The notes under the pieces are model-generated. The model was given only the letters and a program-made list of their open reading frames with translations. It ran no database searches and was not told the DNA's origin. A DNA stretch of 64,000 nt from Ciona intestinalis (Eukaryota; Chordata; Ascidiacea; Phlebobranchia; Cionidae), in NCBI RefSeq assembly GCF_000224145.3, contig NC_020172.2, positions 5,411,350-5,475,349 on the forward strand. The letters are read 5' to 3'. A program made the position numbers and the translations under genes. How positions within the stretch are numbered: the stretch's first letter is position 1; each line of letters starts with the position of its first letter. Positions 38,301 to 46,600 of the stretch are shown here, in pieces.

Positions 38301-41300
38301 TACATCAACCGTATCAAGGTATTTACATTTCTTTTTTATGGTTTTTCTATGGCCTCACAGAAAATAATGGAGTAATGGTACAGAATTATTAGGAAAAAAC
38401 AATTTCCAGAACTACATTTGTGTTTGTAATAACAAAATTTTTTTTTTTTAAATCCAGAATTTTTAGGGAAAAATAATTTTTAAATACGGAAGCTTCATGG
38501 TTTGAAACCATAAATTCAAATTAATAAATTTATTTCTTTATATTTTCAGGGAAAATGGGATCCCCTGTTTTTCTATTGGTTGGCACAGCTGAAGCTTCTG
38601 TTGTTGTTTATTCCATTAAGCAGGTACCGTGTGATAAAGTATATAAAGTTTACTTCAGTGGGAATAGGAACACTTTATTACTTGTAACCAAACACCGGCT
38701 GTCTCTAAAATACGCACGAACAGCTCGAACAGCACGAACGGTGTCCCCAAGATACGTGCGCATTTTAGAGACTTGTTAGAGCTGTATGCGGTGTTCGCGC
38801 GTGTTTAAGAGATGCCGCATACACCCCACGTAACCTCAACAAAATATTAAAATTTCATTTGTCAATTTAATCTCTTCTGTGTTTCACTTATTCTATTCTA
38901 CTAGGAAGGGGTTCAGGCACGCCCATATACCTGGTGCCATTACCTGTCAATCAAACACAACCTGTCAATCAAGCTCAACCTGTTAATCAAACTCAACATG
39001 TCAATCAAACTCACCTATCAATCAAACACAACCTGTCAATCAAACCCCTTTACATCCACAGTTTTTAAACCCGAAGGACCCTCACCCCCTCCATGAATCA
39101 AACACCACCTGTCAATCATATTCACCTGTCAATCAAACCCCTTTACATTCACAGTTACTAAACCCGAAGGACCCTCACCCCCTCCATGAATTAAACCTCG
39201 CCCAACTGACCAAGCTATCTCCGGTTTCTTCCATCGTTTCATCGAGGAATGAAATTGTTTTTGTCGCATGCGCGAACCAAGTTGTGTCGTTGGCCGTATC
39301 AGCTTCAGGTATAAATAAACGTGTTTTTTTTGCACCCTCTTGCTGCTTGTATGAATGGATGTAATTTGATTTATTCCCATATGGCCAGAAACCGTTATAA
39401 CACGTGTGTTCTGTTTCATACACCTCGTTACGAGTTACCAAGTATGTAACTTTGTAGATGACTATTTTTTGTAGGGAATTTTTCATATTTTTATATAGCT
39501 GATAATTTGTACATTAATAACCACTGGGTTGGAACAGTTTTGTTAAGTGCCTTGCCCAAGGACACATACAACCACAATGGTAGGGTCCGACCCTTGTATA
39601 AAATTTTATGAACATTTTATTACTTTTTTAATAATTTAAGTTAACCACAATTAAGTTATTTTAGTTGTTATTTTTTTACAATTTATCATTTTTTCTTTTC
39701 CAGGCCAACCCACCATTCAAGCTACCAAGGTAGTCGGCCATATGAATTCCATAGAAATGTCATATCTCGCACTCGGACGTAACAACTTGTATGCTGCAAC
39801 ACTAGGTGGCAGTATAGTATACTGGCCACTAGGTGGGGGAATGTCGAAAACGAGTTTCGATTTCAAGAAAGTCGTGTCACAGGTGTCATTGTGATGTCAT
39901 AATTGGAATAATTATAATGAACTTAGCTCTAATAACATTAGGTTTTGTTTAACTTTTTAGGGAAAATAATTCAAAATCCACATCAACCTAAAACTATAGC
40001 ATTTAAAATGTTTTCTTGGAAAAAAAGATGTTAAGTTGAAGTTTTATTTTAATTTTAGATTTCTGTAGTTTTATATCAATTTAGTTTTATTTTACTTCAA
40101 TTTACCTTAAATTAAAGTTAGATTTTCGTTGGTTGCCTTATTTTATCTACTAAGACATCACAGCTAATCATAACTATGACATCACAGATGGTTGATTGTG
40201 ATCCTGCAATAATGATTGTGACATCATTATTCGTTGATAATCTCCGAGCCTCACTTTGGGTTGGAACATCCACAGGTCATGTAATCGTGTTCGCTGAACC
40301 GTCACGACCCGATGACATCATAATACCCACCACTGTCCTACATCGACATATGGGATCTGTTTATAATATACAAATATGCAAAAGTGAGTAGGGGTTGGGG
40401 TAATTTAGTTCCATGGCATGTCTCACTGTAGGACCTCACCCATATAGAATAGAATGTGCATATACAATGTTGGGGTAATGGGCCAACTCTGGCCTAAATC
40501 CCAGGTCCCATGGAATGCCTCACTGCAGGACCTCACCCATATAGAATAGAACGTGCATGTACAATGTTGGGGTAATGGGTCAACTCGGACCTAATTCTCA
40601 GGACCCATGGCATGCCTCACTGTAGGACCTTACCCATAGAGAATAGAATGTGCATATACAATGTTGGGGTAATAGGCCAACTCTGGACTAAATCTCAGGT
40701 CCCATGGCGTGCCTCACTGCAGGACCTCACCCATATAGAATAGAATGTGCATATACAATGTTGGGGTAATGGGTCAACTCGGACCTAAATCGCAGGTCCC
40801 ATGGCGTGCCTCACTGTAGGACCTCACTCATATAGAATAGAATGTGCATATACAATGTTGGGGTGATGGGCCAACACTCGCCTAAATCCCAGGTCCCATT
40901 ACATGTCTCACTGTAGGACCTCACCCATATAGAATAGAATGTGCATATACAATGTTGGGGAAATGGGCCAAATCCGTTCTAAATCTCAGGTTTCATGTCA
41001 TGCTTCACTGTAGGACCTCACCCATGGAATAAAATGTTTTGAAACCCAGTTTTTATATTTAAATTGCTACCAAATATTTAAGACGTCTGTAACACATACA
41101 AAGTCAAGCAGTTTTGAGCTTGAAAAAAACAAGATGGGTGAACAGAGGGGTAACTTATTCAAGTCCTACTATAGTAACATTTTTTTATTTAAACAGACCC
41201 TTTAGATGATTGTGATGTCATAATATGTTGCGGAACCGGCATTCGACCAATTGCAGAAGATTGGGAAAATCATAGAAATAAAAAATCAGAAATTGTAAGA

Positions 41301-41751
41301 TAACTAAAAAAATCAGCTAAAACTAAAAAAAAAATTTAAAAAAAAATAAAAAAATCAGAAATTGTAAGATTACCTCTGTTCATTGTTTAAAAACAAAACT
41401 AATATGACTATTATGAAATGTTTTTTAACTGTTACGTCATGTTTAGTATGAATAAATGGACCATTTTGTAAGAATGTTCTCATTATACCGTTTTGTTAAC
41501 GTCAATGTTCTACCAGTGTTTTCCCGGAGAACTAATTCTTGTATTAAACATTTGATTTATTCAAAAGTTAAATTAAAATCCCATGAGAACTAACTATTTA
41601 TTTATTTTATTATATTATACAGAAATCTACAGGAAATTTCAACGCGGATGTTATATACAACACGACGAGTTATGTCACAATTTGGGTTCCTGAGGTTTTG
41701 GAACTAACTCAATCCTTGAAAAATGCTATTAAGAAGAGAAATGATTTATGA
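14803..41751 (+). CDS. LRRK2: LRRK2-like ROCO kinase, complete, 49 exons
   Basis: The joined exons give 2,363 aa (human LRRK2 has 2,527) in the order ARM, ankyrin, LRR, Roc GTPase, COR, kinase, WD40. The exons are listed in the domain entries that follow. Every junction is GT-AG with compatible phase. The armadillo and ankyrin N-terminus and the Roc/kinase wording favour LRRK2 over LRRK1. Family knowledge: a large cytosolic GTPase-kinase that phosphorylates Rab GTPases and acts on endolysosomal membranes and microtubules. The proposed ATG (MDEVLRILHNPNEVQEIV) is the first in its exon, but it abuts a SINE fragment, so an upstream exon cannot be excluded. Possible polyadenylation signals are at 42113-42118 and 42141-42146. 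Confidence 0.93.
14932..15662 (+). repeat. 131-bp intronic tandem repeat, array 1 (LRRK2 intron 1)
   Basis: About six copies of a 131-bp unit containing gatggtagcaccctgggtgt, caggtctcaggtgtgcctca and agtgtctataaactgcc. The same unit forms arrays at 32200, 36318, 45165 and 55310 in this orientation, and at 59615 and 61685 inverted. Confidence 0.9.
16648..16946 (+). mobile_element. tRNA-derived SINE, near full length (LRRK2 intron 4)
   Basis: The 5' part resembles a tRNA promoter: box A-like tagcacagttggttagcac and box B-like gggttcaaggctcc. A unique body follows, then the 3' module gtaacttgtaagcaggcacg, gtgttataacgactattg, cgaggataaagtaagttaca, and a tail of TTGATTCAT. Other copies end in ATTC repeats (21113-21130). 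Many fragments in the window carry only the 3' module, as expected of 5'-truncated retroposons. Confidence 0.75.
17640..17800. repeat. Dispersed 100-bp-type repeat fragment (LRRK2 intron 6)
   Basis: Contains cctacagtgaggcatg, agagttggcctatta and ccccaacattgtatatgcac. The same unit is tandem at 40400-41035 and scattered at 23860-24120, 46150-46280 and 58600-58735. Confidence 0.7.
18078..19276. other. LRRK2 intron 7
   Basis: A 1.2-kb intron. A reversed SINE 3' module occupies about 18290-18400 (tatcctcgcgtggccggaaa, cgttataacacgggtgtt). The rest is AT-rich with no feature that I can support. Confidence 0.5.
20525..20719 (-). mobile_element. TA-flanked MITE, copy 2 (LRRK2 intron 9)
   Basis: Inverted orientation relative to copy 1: it begins tagtaagttggggggg, has ctcacaactcccatagaccg and tttaaaacacgatcaggata inside, and ends gtcttcccccaccctacta. 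It ends about 25 bp before the acceptor of the ankyrin exon. Confidence 0.8.
20745..23741 (+). CDS. LRRK2: LRRK2 part 2: ankyrin repeats and linker (exons 10-16)
   Basis: Exons: 20745-20886, 21610-21743, 22053-22149, 22461-22560, 22662-22704, 23039-23110, 23558-23741 (aa 371-628). Exon 10 has a clear ankyrin repeat: MCLIYYGANINCTVDGETPL followed by LISCKN. Exon 11 continues with VVRLITMVTHLHEMGLW. Exon 16 is cysteine-rich (VCLQCRNLLPY, KKCTCKRST) and leads into the LRR. Only the acceptor cttag at 23556-23557 keeps the frame from exon 15; the stronger-looking aatacag at 23516-23517 would shift it. This junction is therefore the least certain in the gene. Confidence 0.75.
22320..22425. mobile_element. 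Palindromic MITE-like repeat, copy 2
   Basis: Contains gtgttagatgagacaagagt, a spacer ataaagaccagcttggtact, and the inverted arm actcttgtcccatccaacac ending tgaggatgg. Non-coding, in LRRK2 intron 12. Confidence 0.65.
23860..24230. repeat. Dispersed 100-bp repeat, three copies, with SINE head remnant
   Basis: Three units with atgggtgaggtcctacagtg and ggtttaggccagagttggcc, followed by cattagtgaccactgggttg and ttgagccttgaacccggtaa from a reversed SINE head. Lies in LRRK2 intron 16. Confidence 0.7.
24282..26907 (+). CDS. LRRK2: LRRK2 part 3: leucine-rich repeats (exons 17-23)
   Basis: Exons: 24282-24428, 24710-24889, 25067-25223, 25533-25654, 25876-25998, 26205-26429, 26784-26907 (aa 629-987). 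At least ten LRR units follow the pattern LxxLxLSxNxLxxFP: for example VKRINLLNNQLREFPFDL, LNLVDLNLSKNKLANFPF, LRTLDVSNNNI, LNHLNINGNQIYVLPSSFL, LRVLKLSNNQITVLPPVIG and LDVSHNQLINLPNELGQL. Exon borders often fall at similar points within the repeats. The start of exon 19 could be 25067 or a few bases later, because two AGs are close together. Confidence 0.9.
27126..28699 (+). CDS. LRRK2: LRRK2 part 4: Roc GTPase domain (exons 24-26)
   Basis: Exons: 27126-27381, 27811-28029, 28521-28699 (aa 988-1205). The Ras-like motifs are present in order: P-loop GDPRAGKTTLLQ, switch I region TVGVDVNEW, switch II DFAGQEDFYATHPCF, and the base-recognition motif GTHADL. The segment HARASHCPVLIIGTH keeps the arginine equivalent to human R1441, the site of Parkinson-linked substitutions. 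The wording is closer to human LRRK2 (DFAG, FYxTHPxF, ARAS) than to LRRK1. Confidence 0.93.
27500..27775 (+). repeat. SINE 3' module, tandem copies (LRRK2 intron 24)
   Basis: Two to three copies of the module with taagcgggaacgaggtgtat, gaacacccgtgttataacg and catgcgaggataaataagtt, each about 110 bp. They end about 35 bp before the exon 25 acceptor. Confidence 0.75.
29072..32694 (+). CDS. LRRK2: LRRK2 part 5: COR domain and linker (exons 27-34)
   Basis: Exons: 29072-29186, 29475-29664, 30106-30207, 30467-30636, 30858-31133, 31519-31612, 31914-32131, 32555-32694 (aa 1206-1640). Exon 28 carries the COR hallmark: LAVRYLHQTGALLHFNDP, then CDYFFVKPSWLCQMLAQ. Exon 31 begins RYFSMVYVPMGFWSRLIGR, which matches the C-COR core of ROCO proteins. 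COR mediates dimerisation and couples Roc to the kinase. Exon 33 holds a cysteine-bearing stretch (FAPCPGCVRGLG) as in the COR-kinase linker of LRRKs. Confidence 0.88.
29875..30064 (+). mobile_element. TA-flanked MITE, copy 3 (LRRK2 intron 28)
   Basis: About 190 bp, from tgtaggatggagtaagatgg to catcttaccccatcctactg, with the shared interior ggtctatggtagtcgtgagg. It ends about 40 bp before exon 29. Confidence 0.8.
32200..32510 (+). repeat. 131-bp intronic tandem repeat, array 2 (LRRK2 intron 33)
   Basis: Two and a half copies of the 131-bp unit (gatggtagcaccctgggtgt, caggtctcagatgtgcctca), same orientation as array 1. Confidence 0.85.
32840..33245 (+). repeat. SINE 3' module, four tandem copies (LRRK2 intron 34)
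   Basis: Four units of about 100 bp with acatatgtggtaacttgtaa, atgaaacagaacacccgtg and catgcgaggataaataagtt, ending about 25 bp before the first kinase exon. Confidence 0.8.
33271..36230 (+). CDS. LRRK2: LRRK2 part 6: kinase domain (exons 35-39)
   Basis: Exons: 33271-33449, 34057-34259, 34757-34986, 35363-35544, 36073-36230 (aa 1641-1958). Visible motifs: glycine loop LLGDGGFGAVYQA, lysine in IAAKTF, hinge region GMEYASLGSLGNLL, catalytic loop IIYRDLKPDN, DYG in TITDYGIS (LRRK-type Mg-binding motif in place of DFG), activation segment end SPGYSAPEV, and the lower lobe VKCDIYSFGLLMHEVAVGR. The residue after DYG is I, as in human LRRK2 (I2020). All catalytic residues are present, so the kinase should be active. 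Confidence 0.93.
33481..33690. mobile_element. Palindromic MITE-like repeat, copies 3 and 4 (LRRK2 intron 35)
   Basis: Two adjacent copies of the arm ctttaaccatcctcagtgtt, ..., gtaccaagctggtctttata, with inverted arms cttgtctcatctaacaccga between them. The structure can fold into long hairpins. Non-coding. Confidence 0.7.
34447..34498 (+). pseudogene. Decayed duplicate of the LRRK2 exon 37 start
   Basis: 52 bp closely match the start of the real kinase exon at 34757, including the acceptor (ttttccag) and the code for ILF-I-DGLSFLHS-H. The match stops before the catalytic HRD-equivalent, and the frame ends at a stop soon after. There is no donor. Splicing into it would truncate the kinase. 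Confidence 0.75.
34526..34681. mobile_element. Short hAT-like MITE with 8-bp target duplication
   Basis: A 156-bp element from CAGTGGCGCAGCCAG to CTGGATGCGCCGCTG. It is flanked by perfect TGTACCAC duplications at 34518-34525 and 34682-34689. It shares its termini with the larger element at 2931-3986. It lies between the decayed exon copy and real exon 37. Confidence 0.85.
35585..35870 (-). repeat. Reversed SINE 3' modules (LRRK2 intron 38)
   Basis: Two copies of cctcgcgtggccggaaaaca, gtcgttatcacacgggttt and ccagcttacgagttacc, followed by tggacaacccattagtgacc from the SINE middle. The order is that of a reversed element plus an extra 3' copy. Confidence 0.75.
36318..36700 (+). repeat. 131-bp intronic tandem repeat, array 3 (LRRK2 intron 39)
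   Basis: Three copies of the 131-bp unit; near-identical to each other, suggesting recent amplification or homogenisation. Confidence 0.88.
36757..41751 (+). CDS. LRRK2: LRRK2 part 7: WD40-type C-terminus (exons 40-49)
   Basis: Exons: 36757-36806, 37194-37237, 37316-37516, 38225-38318, 38550-38623, 39155-39308, 39704-39882, 40188-40383, 41197-41294, 41623-41751 (aa 1958-2363). Blades are visible as hydrophobic strand pairs such as MVVVPGHMVGLESNPIFVGA, VFLLVGTAEASVVVYSI, EIVFVACANQVVSLAVSA, YAATLGGSIVYWPLG and ASLWVGTSTGHVIVF. The protein ends in a basic helix (LKNAIKKRNDL), as LRRK2 ends in a helix lying along the kinase. Exon 45 may also start at 39062, adding 31 in-frame residues. Confidence 0.85.
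36878..37150 (+). mobile_element. tRNA-derived SINE, second near-full copy (LRRK2 intron 40)
   Basis: Begins accgtggcaaagtggttagc (box A-like) and gggtttaaggttcgacgctg (box B-like). Continues with ctccaacccagtggtcactt and the 3' module cataacgtggtaactcgtaa-like to gttataacgactgtcgttt, then a tail of atcaattcaatcat. Confidence 0.7.
39062..39247 (+). repeat. 93-bp tandem duplication of the LRRK2 exon 45 acceptor region
   Basis: Two copies of a 93-bp unit. Each contains a polypyrimidine-poor acceptor (catccacag or cattcacag) and the exon start encoding LNPKDPHPLHE. The two acceptors are at 39060-39061 and 39153-39154, exactly 31 codons apart. Upstream (38940-39040) are further short repeats of acctgtcaatcaaac. 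Confidence 0.85.
40395..41035. repeat. Dispersed 100-bp repeat, six-copy tandem array (LRRK2 intron 47)
   Basis: Units of about 100 bp with tgcctcactgtaggacctca, atagaatgtgcatatacaat and gggccaactctggcctaaat. The copies differ by a few substitutions each. Confidence 0.9.
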
Positions 41752-42330
41752 TGATGCTTGTTGTTGTTGTAATTATCATAATTTTTTTATTATTTTTTTT
41801 GAAAACAATACCAAAAATCATGTTATTTGAAAAACAAAACAACATTTGTTAAAACACGCTGTGCGTAAAAAGTGTGGAAAAGATAAAATGTCAAAAAAAT
41901 AATCGCTGTCCAGCCAGCTTTTTATTTTACACTGAATGAACAATTGTATTAAAACTTTACGTGAAAAACTGTGATTTTATATTAACAAAAGATGCAATTT
42001 TTATTAATTTTTAAAAATCGTTTAACTCTAGTAATTTTTATTAATTTTTAAAGTAGTTTTTCTATACGTGTTTTGCGATCAAAATTCAATTTTACTGTGT
42101 CTTGCTATCTAAAATAAATTTTACTGTGATTGCGATTAAAAATAAATTTTATCATTCTTATGTCAACTTTGTAATTCTTGACTTGGAAGAAAGTAGCAGA
42201 AAATGAATTTAGACAGAACATGAAAAAAAATGTAGAAATAATTCAAAAAATTTTGGCCAGAGATATATATTATGCGTTAGGGTACAACTTTTTTAAAAAT
42301 CTGATTTTTTTAATTTTTTGTACAAACACA
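41752..42330. other. LRRK2 3' UTR and flank
   Basis: AT-rich, with repeated ctaattttattaatttttaaa-like words and two candidate polyadenylation signals (42113-42118 and 42141-42146). No coding sequence is seen. Confidence 0.5.
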
Positions 42331-42338
42331 TTACACAT

Positions 42339-43450
42339 GATACCAGTATCATGCGTTGGCGTAGAATATCACATTTTTAAAAAGTCAGATTTTTTCGAGT
42401 TTCGGTACAAACACATGATACCGTTATCATGCGTTAGGGTAGAATCTCACATTTTCGACTTTTTTAAATAATCGGATTTTTTCGAGTTTTGGTACAAACA
42501 CATGATACCCCGGTATCATGCGTTGGGGTAGAATCTCACATTTTCAACTTTTTTAAAAAATTGGATTTTTTCGAGTTTTGGTACAAACACATGATACCCG
42601 GTATCATGCGTTGGGGTAGAATCTCACATTTTCGACTTTTTTAAAAAATTGGATTTTTTCGAGTTTTGGTACAAACACATGATACCCCGGTATCATGCGT
42701 TGGGGTAGAATCTCACATTTTCAACTTTTTTAAAAAATTGGATTTTTTCGAGTTTTGGTACAAACACATGATACCGGTATCATGCGTTGGGGTAGAATCT
42801 CACATTTTCGACTTTTTTAAAAAATTGGATTTTTTTGAGTTTTGGTACAAACACATGATACCGGTATCATGCGTTGGGGTAGAATCTCACATTTTCGACT
42901 TTTTTAAAAAATCGGATTTTTTTGAGTTTTGGTACAAACACATGATACCGGTATCATGCGTTGGGGTAGAATCTCACATTTTCGACTTTTTTGAAAAATC
43001 GGATTTTTTCGAGTTTTGGTACAAACACATGATACCGGTATCATGCGTTGGGGTAGAATCTCACATTTTCGACTTTGACAAAAAACTTTTTTTTTTAGTT
43101 TTGGTACAAACACATGATACCGGTATCATGCGTTGGGGTAGAATCTCACATTTTCGACTTTTTTGAAAAATCGGATTTTTTCGAGTTTTGGTACAAACAC
43201 ATGATACCGGTATCATGCGTTGGGGTAGAATTTCACATTTTCGACTTTGACAAAAAACTTTTTTTTTTAGTTTTGGTACAAACACATGATACCGGTATCA
43301 TGCGTTGGGGTAGAATCTCACATTTTCGACTTTTTTGAAAAATCGGATTTTTTCGAGTTTTGGTACAAACACATGATACCGGTATCATGCGTTGGGGTAG
43401 AATCTTACATTTTAGACTTTGACAAAGAATTTTGTTGTTGTTTTGGTACA
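42339..43450. repeat. Palindrome-bearing 85-87-bp minisatellite between LRRK2 and NSFL1C
   Basis: About 13 units. Each contains the palindrome CATGATACCGGTATCATG or a near form, followed by gttggggtagaatctcacat and tttttcgagttttggtacaa. The period is 87 bp for most units (42854, 42941, 43028) and 85 bp for variants with gactttgacaaaaaac. Because 87 is a multiple of three, long open frames run on both strands; they are artefacts. The array sits where two convergent genes end. Confidence 0.92.
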
Positions 43451-43529
43451 AAAAATATCCTTAATATTCAACTAAATACAACTGTCTATAATTAACAAAA
43501 TCAAGCGATAAGAAAACCAGTTTGAATAA

Positions 43530-43535
43530 TTTATT
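43530..43535 (-). terminator. NSFL1C: Polyadenylation signal AATAAA for NSFL1C
   Basis: Read on the minus strand, AATAAA lies about 157 bp after the NSFL1C stop codon, a normal distance. It falls just outside the palindromic array. Confidence 0.55.
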
Positions 43536-43691
43536 GCAGCAAACAATTGAACCTGCAACAACATTATTTAACGGACAACCGAACATCACTCACATAAGTG
43601 TGGTAACACCTAACATGTTAGCAGACACAGTAGCTAAGTATTAGCTTAATACAATTCAACAATTTGAAAATTCGAACGGGAAAAACTTGTT

Positions 43692-46600
43692 TTATTTTAG
43701 TTTTTGTACGACTTGTGAGTTGAGAAGTTGGGCGCCAGCAATCGTCTCGTTTTCGTTGGTCAACTCCTTATTAGGAAATGTTGTCATTAGTACGAAAGGT
43801 CGTGACCCCATGTTGGGTTGAGAGTTCAAAATAAAAGATCGAATATCGGAGACTCTGAAAATAAATAAGAAAAAGTAAAAATAAGGTCAATAAGGACACA
43901 TATACAGGGTAACTTGTATCAACAGCAAAACGACAAGCGTTAAAACAGACTATGAATAAAATGTGTGGGAAAGAGCACCAGTTAAAAGCGAGGCTGTTGA
44001 ACTTAAAAGACATGTTTAGTCCTGATAATAATTCTTATATTTCATACGTATTTTATTCTTGTTTGTTACTTATGCCCCAACATTAGAGGATAAATAAGTT
44101 AAATACTTGGTAACTTGTAGCACGAGGTGTATGAAATATAACACCTGTGTTATAGAGATTGTTGTTGCACCGCCATGTGAGGATAAATAAGTTACATACG
44201 GGGAACTCGTAAGCGGACACGGGGTGTATAAAACAGAACACCTGTGTTATAGAGATTGTTGTTGCACCGCCATGTGAGGATAAATAAGTTACATACGGGG
44301 AACTCGTAAGCGGACACGGGGTGTATAAAACAGAACACGTGTGTTGTTACTGATTGGTTCACACCGGTTTGATTTAAAAAAAAATAAAATTAATGTTCAT
44401 GCATAGTTTGCTCATAATAGTGATGGTGATTTTAATTGTAGTAGGGTGGGAAAGGATAGAACACCTTTAGCACAAAATATCCAAACATCCTGATCATGTT
44501 TTAAACAATTAACAACGGTCTATGGGAGTCGTGAGGATACGGTTTTATAATTCTTTGAATGTTCTTTGTTTACAACCAAATGGGACGAGAAAATGGAATA
44601 AAAAGGTGTCCCATCTTCCACCACCCAACTTTATTATGACATCACAATCACCTGTGGTCGTGGTTGAATTGTTGTCGTATCCTCGTCCCGTCCAATAATC
44701 TGATTTGAATATTAGTTGAAGGTTTTGATTGGTCAATAGAAATGGGCGGGTCCACTGACGATGAGATGGAGGGGGCAGGGCTCGTCTCTACTTGGGGGGT
44801 GGGGCTAAAATATCAAGGGGGTATACTTGGGTTAATGTAAATATAGGGGGTTCTAATGGGGCTGGTATCTACTTGGGGGTGAAATATATAGGGGTTATAA
44901 TGGAGCTGAATCTATATAGGGGTGATCTTCCAAAAAAAGGAAGTGATTTTCAAAAAAAAACATGGGGGTTATAATGGGGCTGAAATTATATAGGGGGGGG
45001 GGGGGATTTTTCTCCCACTACAGAAATGTTTTTATTATTATTTTTGCGTTGCTGTTGGGGCAATTGCTATTCTGGCAAAAAAATGATTAACGAGTAGGGT
45101 AAGTGTAGTTGTAGTATATGAGCGAGAGGGTTGAACCAACTCTGGCCTTCACCCCTTATAGAACACCGCCTCAGTGGGGTCTAGATGGTAGCACCCTGGG
45201 TGTTGGGGTAATAGACCTACATCCCAGGTCTCAGGTGTGCCTCACTGAAGACCTCACCTTTATAGAATATAATGTCTATTATTGGGTGTCCATAAACTGC
45301 CTCAGTGGGGTCTAGATGGTAGCACCCTGGGTGTTGGGGTAATAGACCTACATCCCAGGTCTCAGGTGTGCCTCACTGAAGACCTCACCCTTGTAGAATA
45401 GAATCTCTATTATTAAGTGTCTATAAACCCCCACCTCCCAAGCATCTGTCCTTGCCCAGAGAAAGGTTTAAGTTTCTTCTTCTGTGGTTTGTAATCCTCT
45501 TCCCTGTGATCTTCCATATCGACATGGACCTCTCCACCTTTTGCATTGCGTATTAATTCCTGTGGTATTTGGCTGTGTGGGTAAAAGTATGGTTGGTGAA
45601 AATATTGGAAAAACCATAAAAAATAGGACAAAACATAAAAAAAAACTGAAAAAAACATTAAAAAAAGGCTTTTCTCGCCGGTACACAAGATTTTCTGTTT
45701 TTTCTGATGTATTCCGGAACATAAAATTTTTCATATTGTTTTAAATGTATACGGGTGTATATAATATGTCTTCTATGATTTTCTACATTTTTACTGTTTA
45801 GTTATATTACACGAGGTATTTATTTTTTTGATATGTATGCAGATAGTATTAAATACATAAGAATTTTTAGTTTTCTCAAGTACACACAAGATTTTTCTTT
45901 AGAAAACGGGTACTCGAGAATTTAATTTTTTTATAAAACATATACATTTGACATACTAAATAAACTGTTTCAATTATTATTTTATTAAAATACTCACCCC
46001 TTTTTAACACTTTGAAGAAATTCTTGGTTCTGCGGGTCGTTAAAATCCCTTAATGGTCCGTCATCGACAGTGAAACCATTGGACCATAACTTTAACACGA
46101 CGTTTACCTTAGAATTTATAACAGTGTTAGATTCTGTATGAGTTTGGACCTGGAATTTGGGCCACAGTTGGTTCATTGCCCCAACATTGTATATGCACAT
46201 TCTATTCTATATGGGTGAGGTCCTACAGTGTGGCATACCATGGGACTTGAGATTTAAGCCAGAGTTGCCCATACCCCAACATGCAGACTGCTCTTATACT
46301 AAATAATAAGTTGCATGTGAAGATGGATGCACTCATTCCATAGCTCAATGTTGTGCTAAAATGTGGACTACTTTTAAAAGTAAAGTAAACATAGTGTACA
46401 GTTCTAATCTATATGGGTGTACAAAGTTAGTCGACATTTGGGACCATTACTTACGGGACCAGGTCTTTGTTGCTCTACTTCTCCAGGAACAAACACTGAT
46501 GGAGAATCTTCCCCCCCATCACCAAGTTTGTAACCCGCACCGGTGAAATATTTCTTCTTCTCTTTTTCCTTCCCATGTTTCCTTGGTTCGTCGACCACCT

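Noticed and set aside
38881..39061. LRRK2 exon 45 starting at the ctactag acceptor near 38905
   Set aside because: That start is open for a while but ends in a stop (tga at about 39092) in the phase required by exon 44.
42666..43166. Long open frame (166 codons) with repeated phrases
   Set aside because: It runs through the 87-bp palindromic minisatellite, whose length is a multiple of three. Both strands are open, and there is no start context or family match.
45413..45734. Two overlapping minus-strand frames of 88-91 codons
   Set aside because: Only 45435-45572 in one frame is coding (NSFL1C SEP domain). The remainder is intron and other frames.
46108..46138. Longer version of the NSFL1C exon at 45998-46107, using the acceptor near 46138
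   Set aside because: It would need a weak GTCCCG donor in the preceding exon. The GTAAGT donor with the 46107 boundary gives good phase and a better match to p47. Kept as a possible minor form only.
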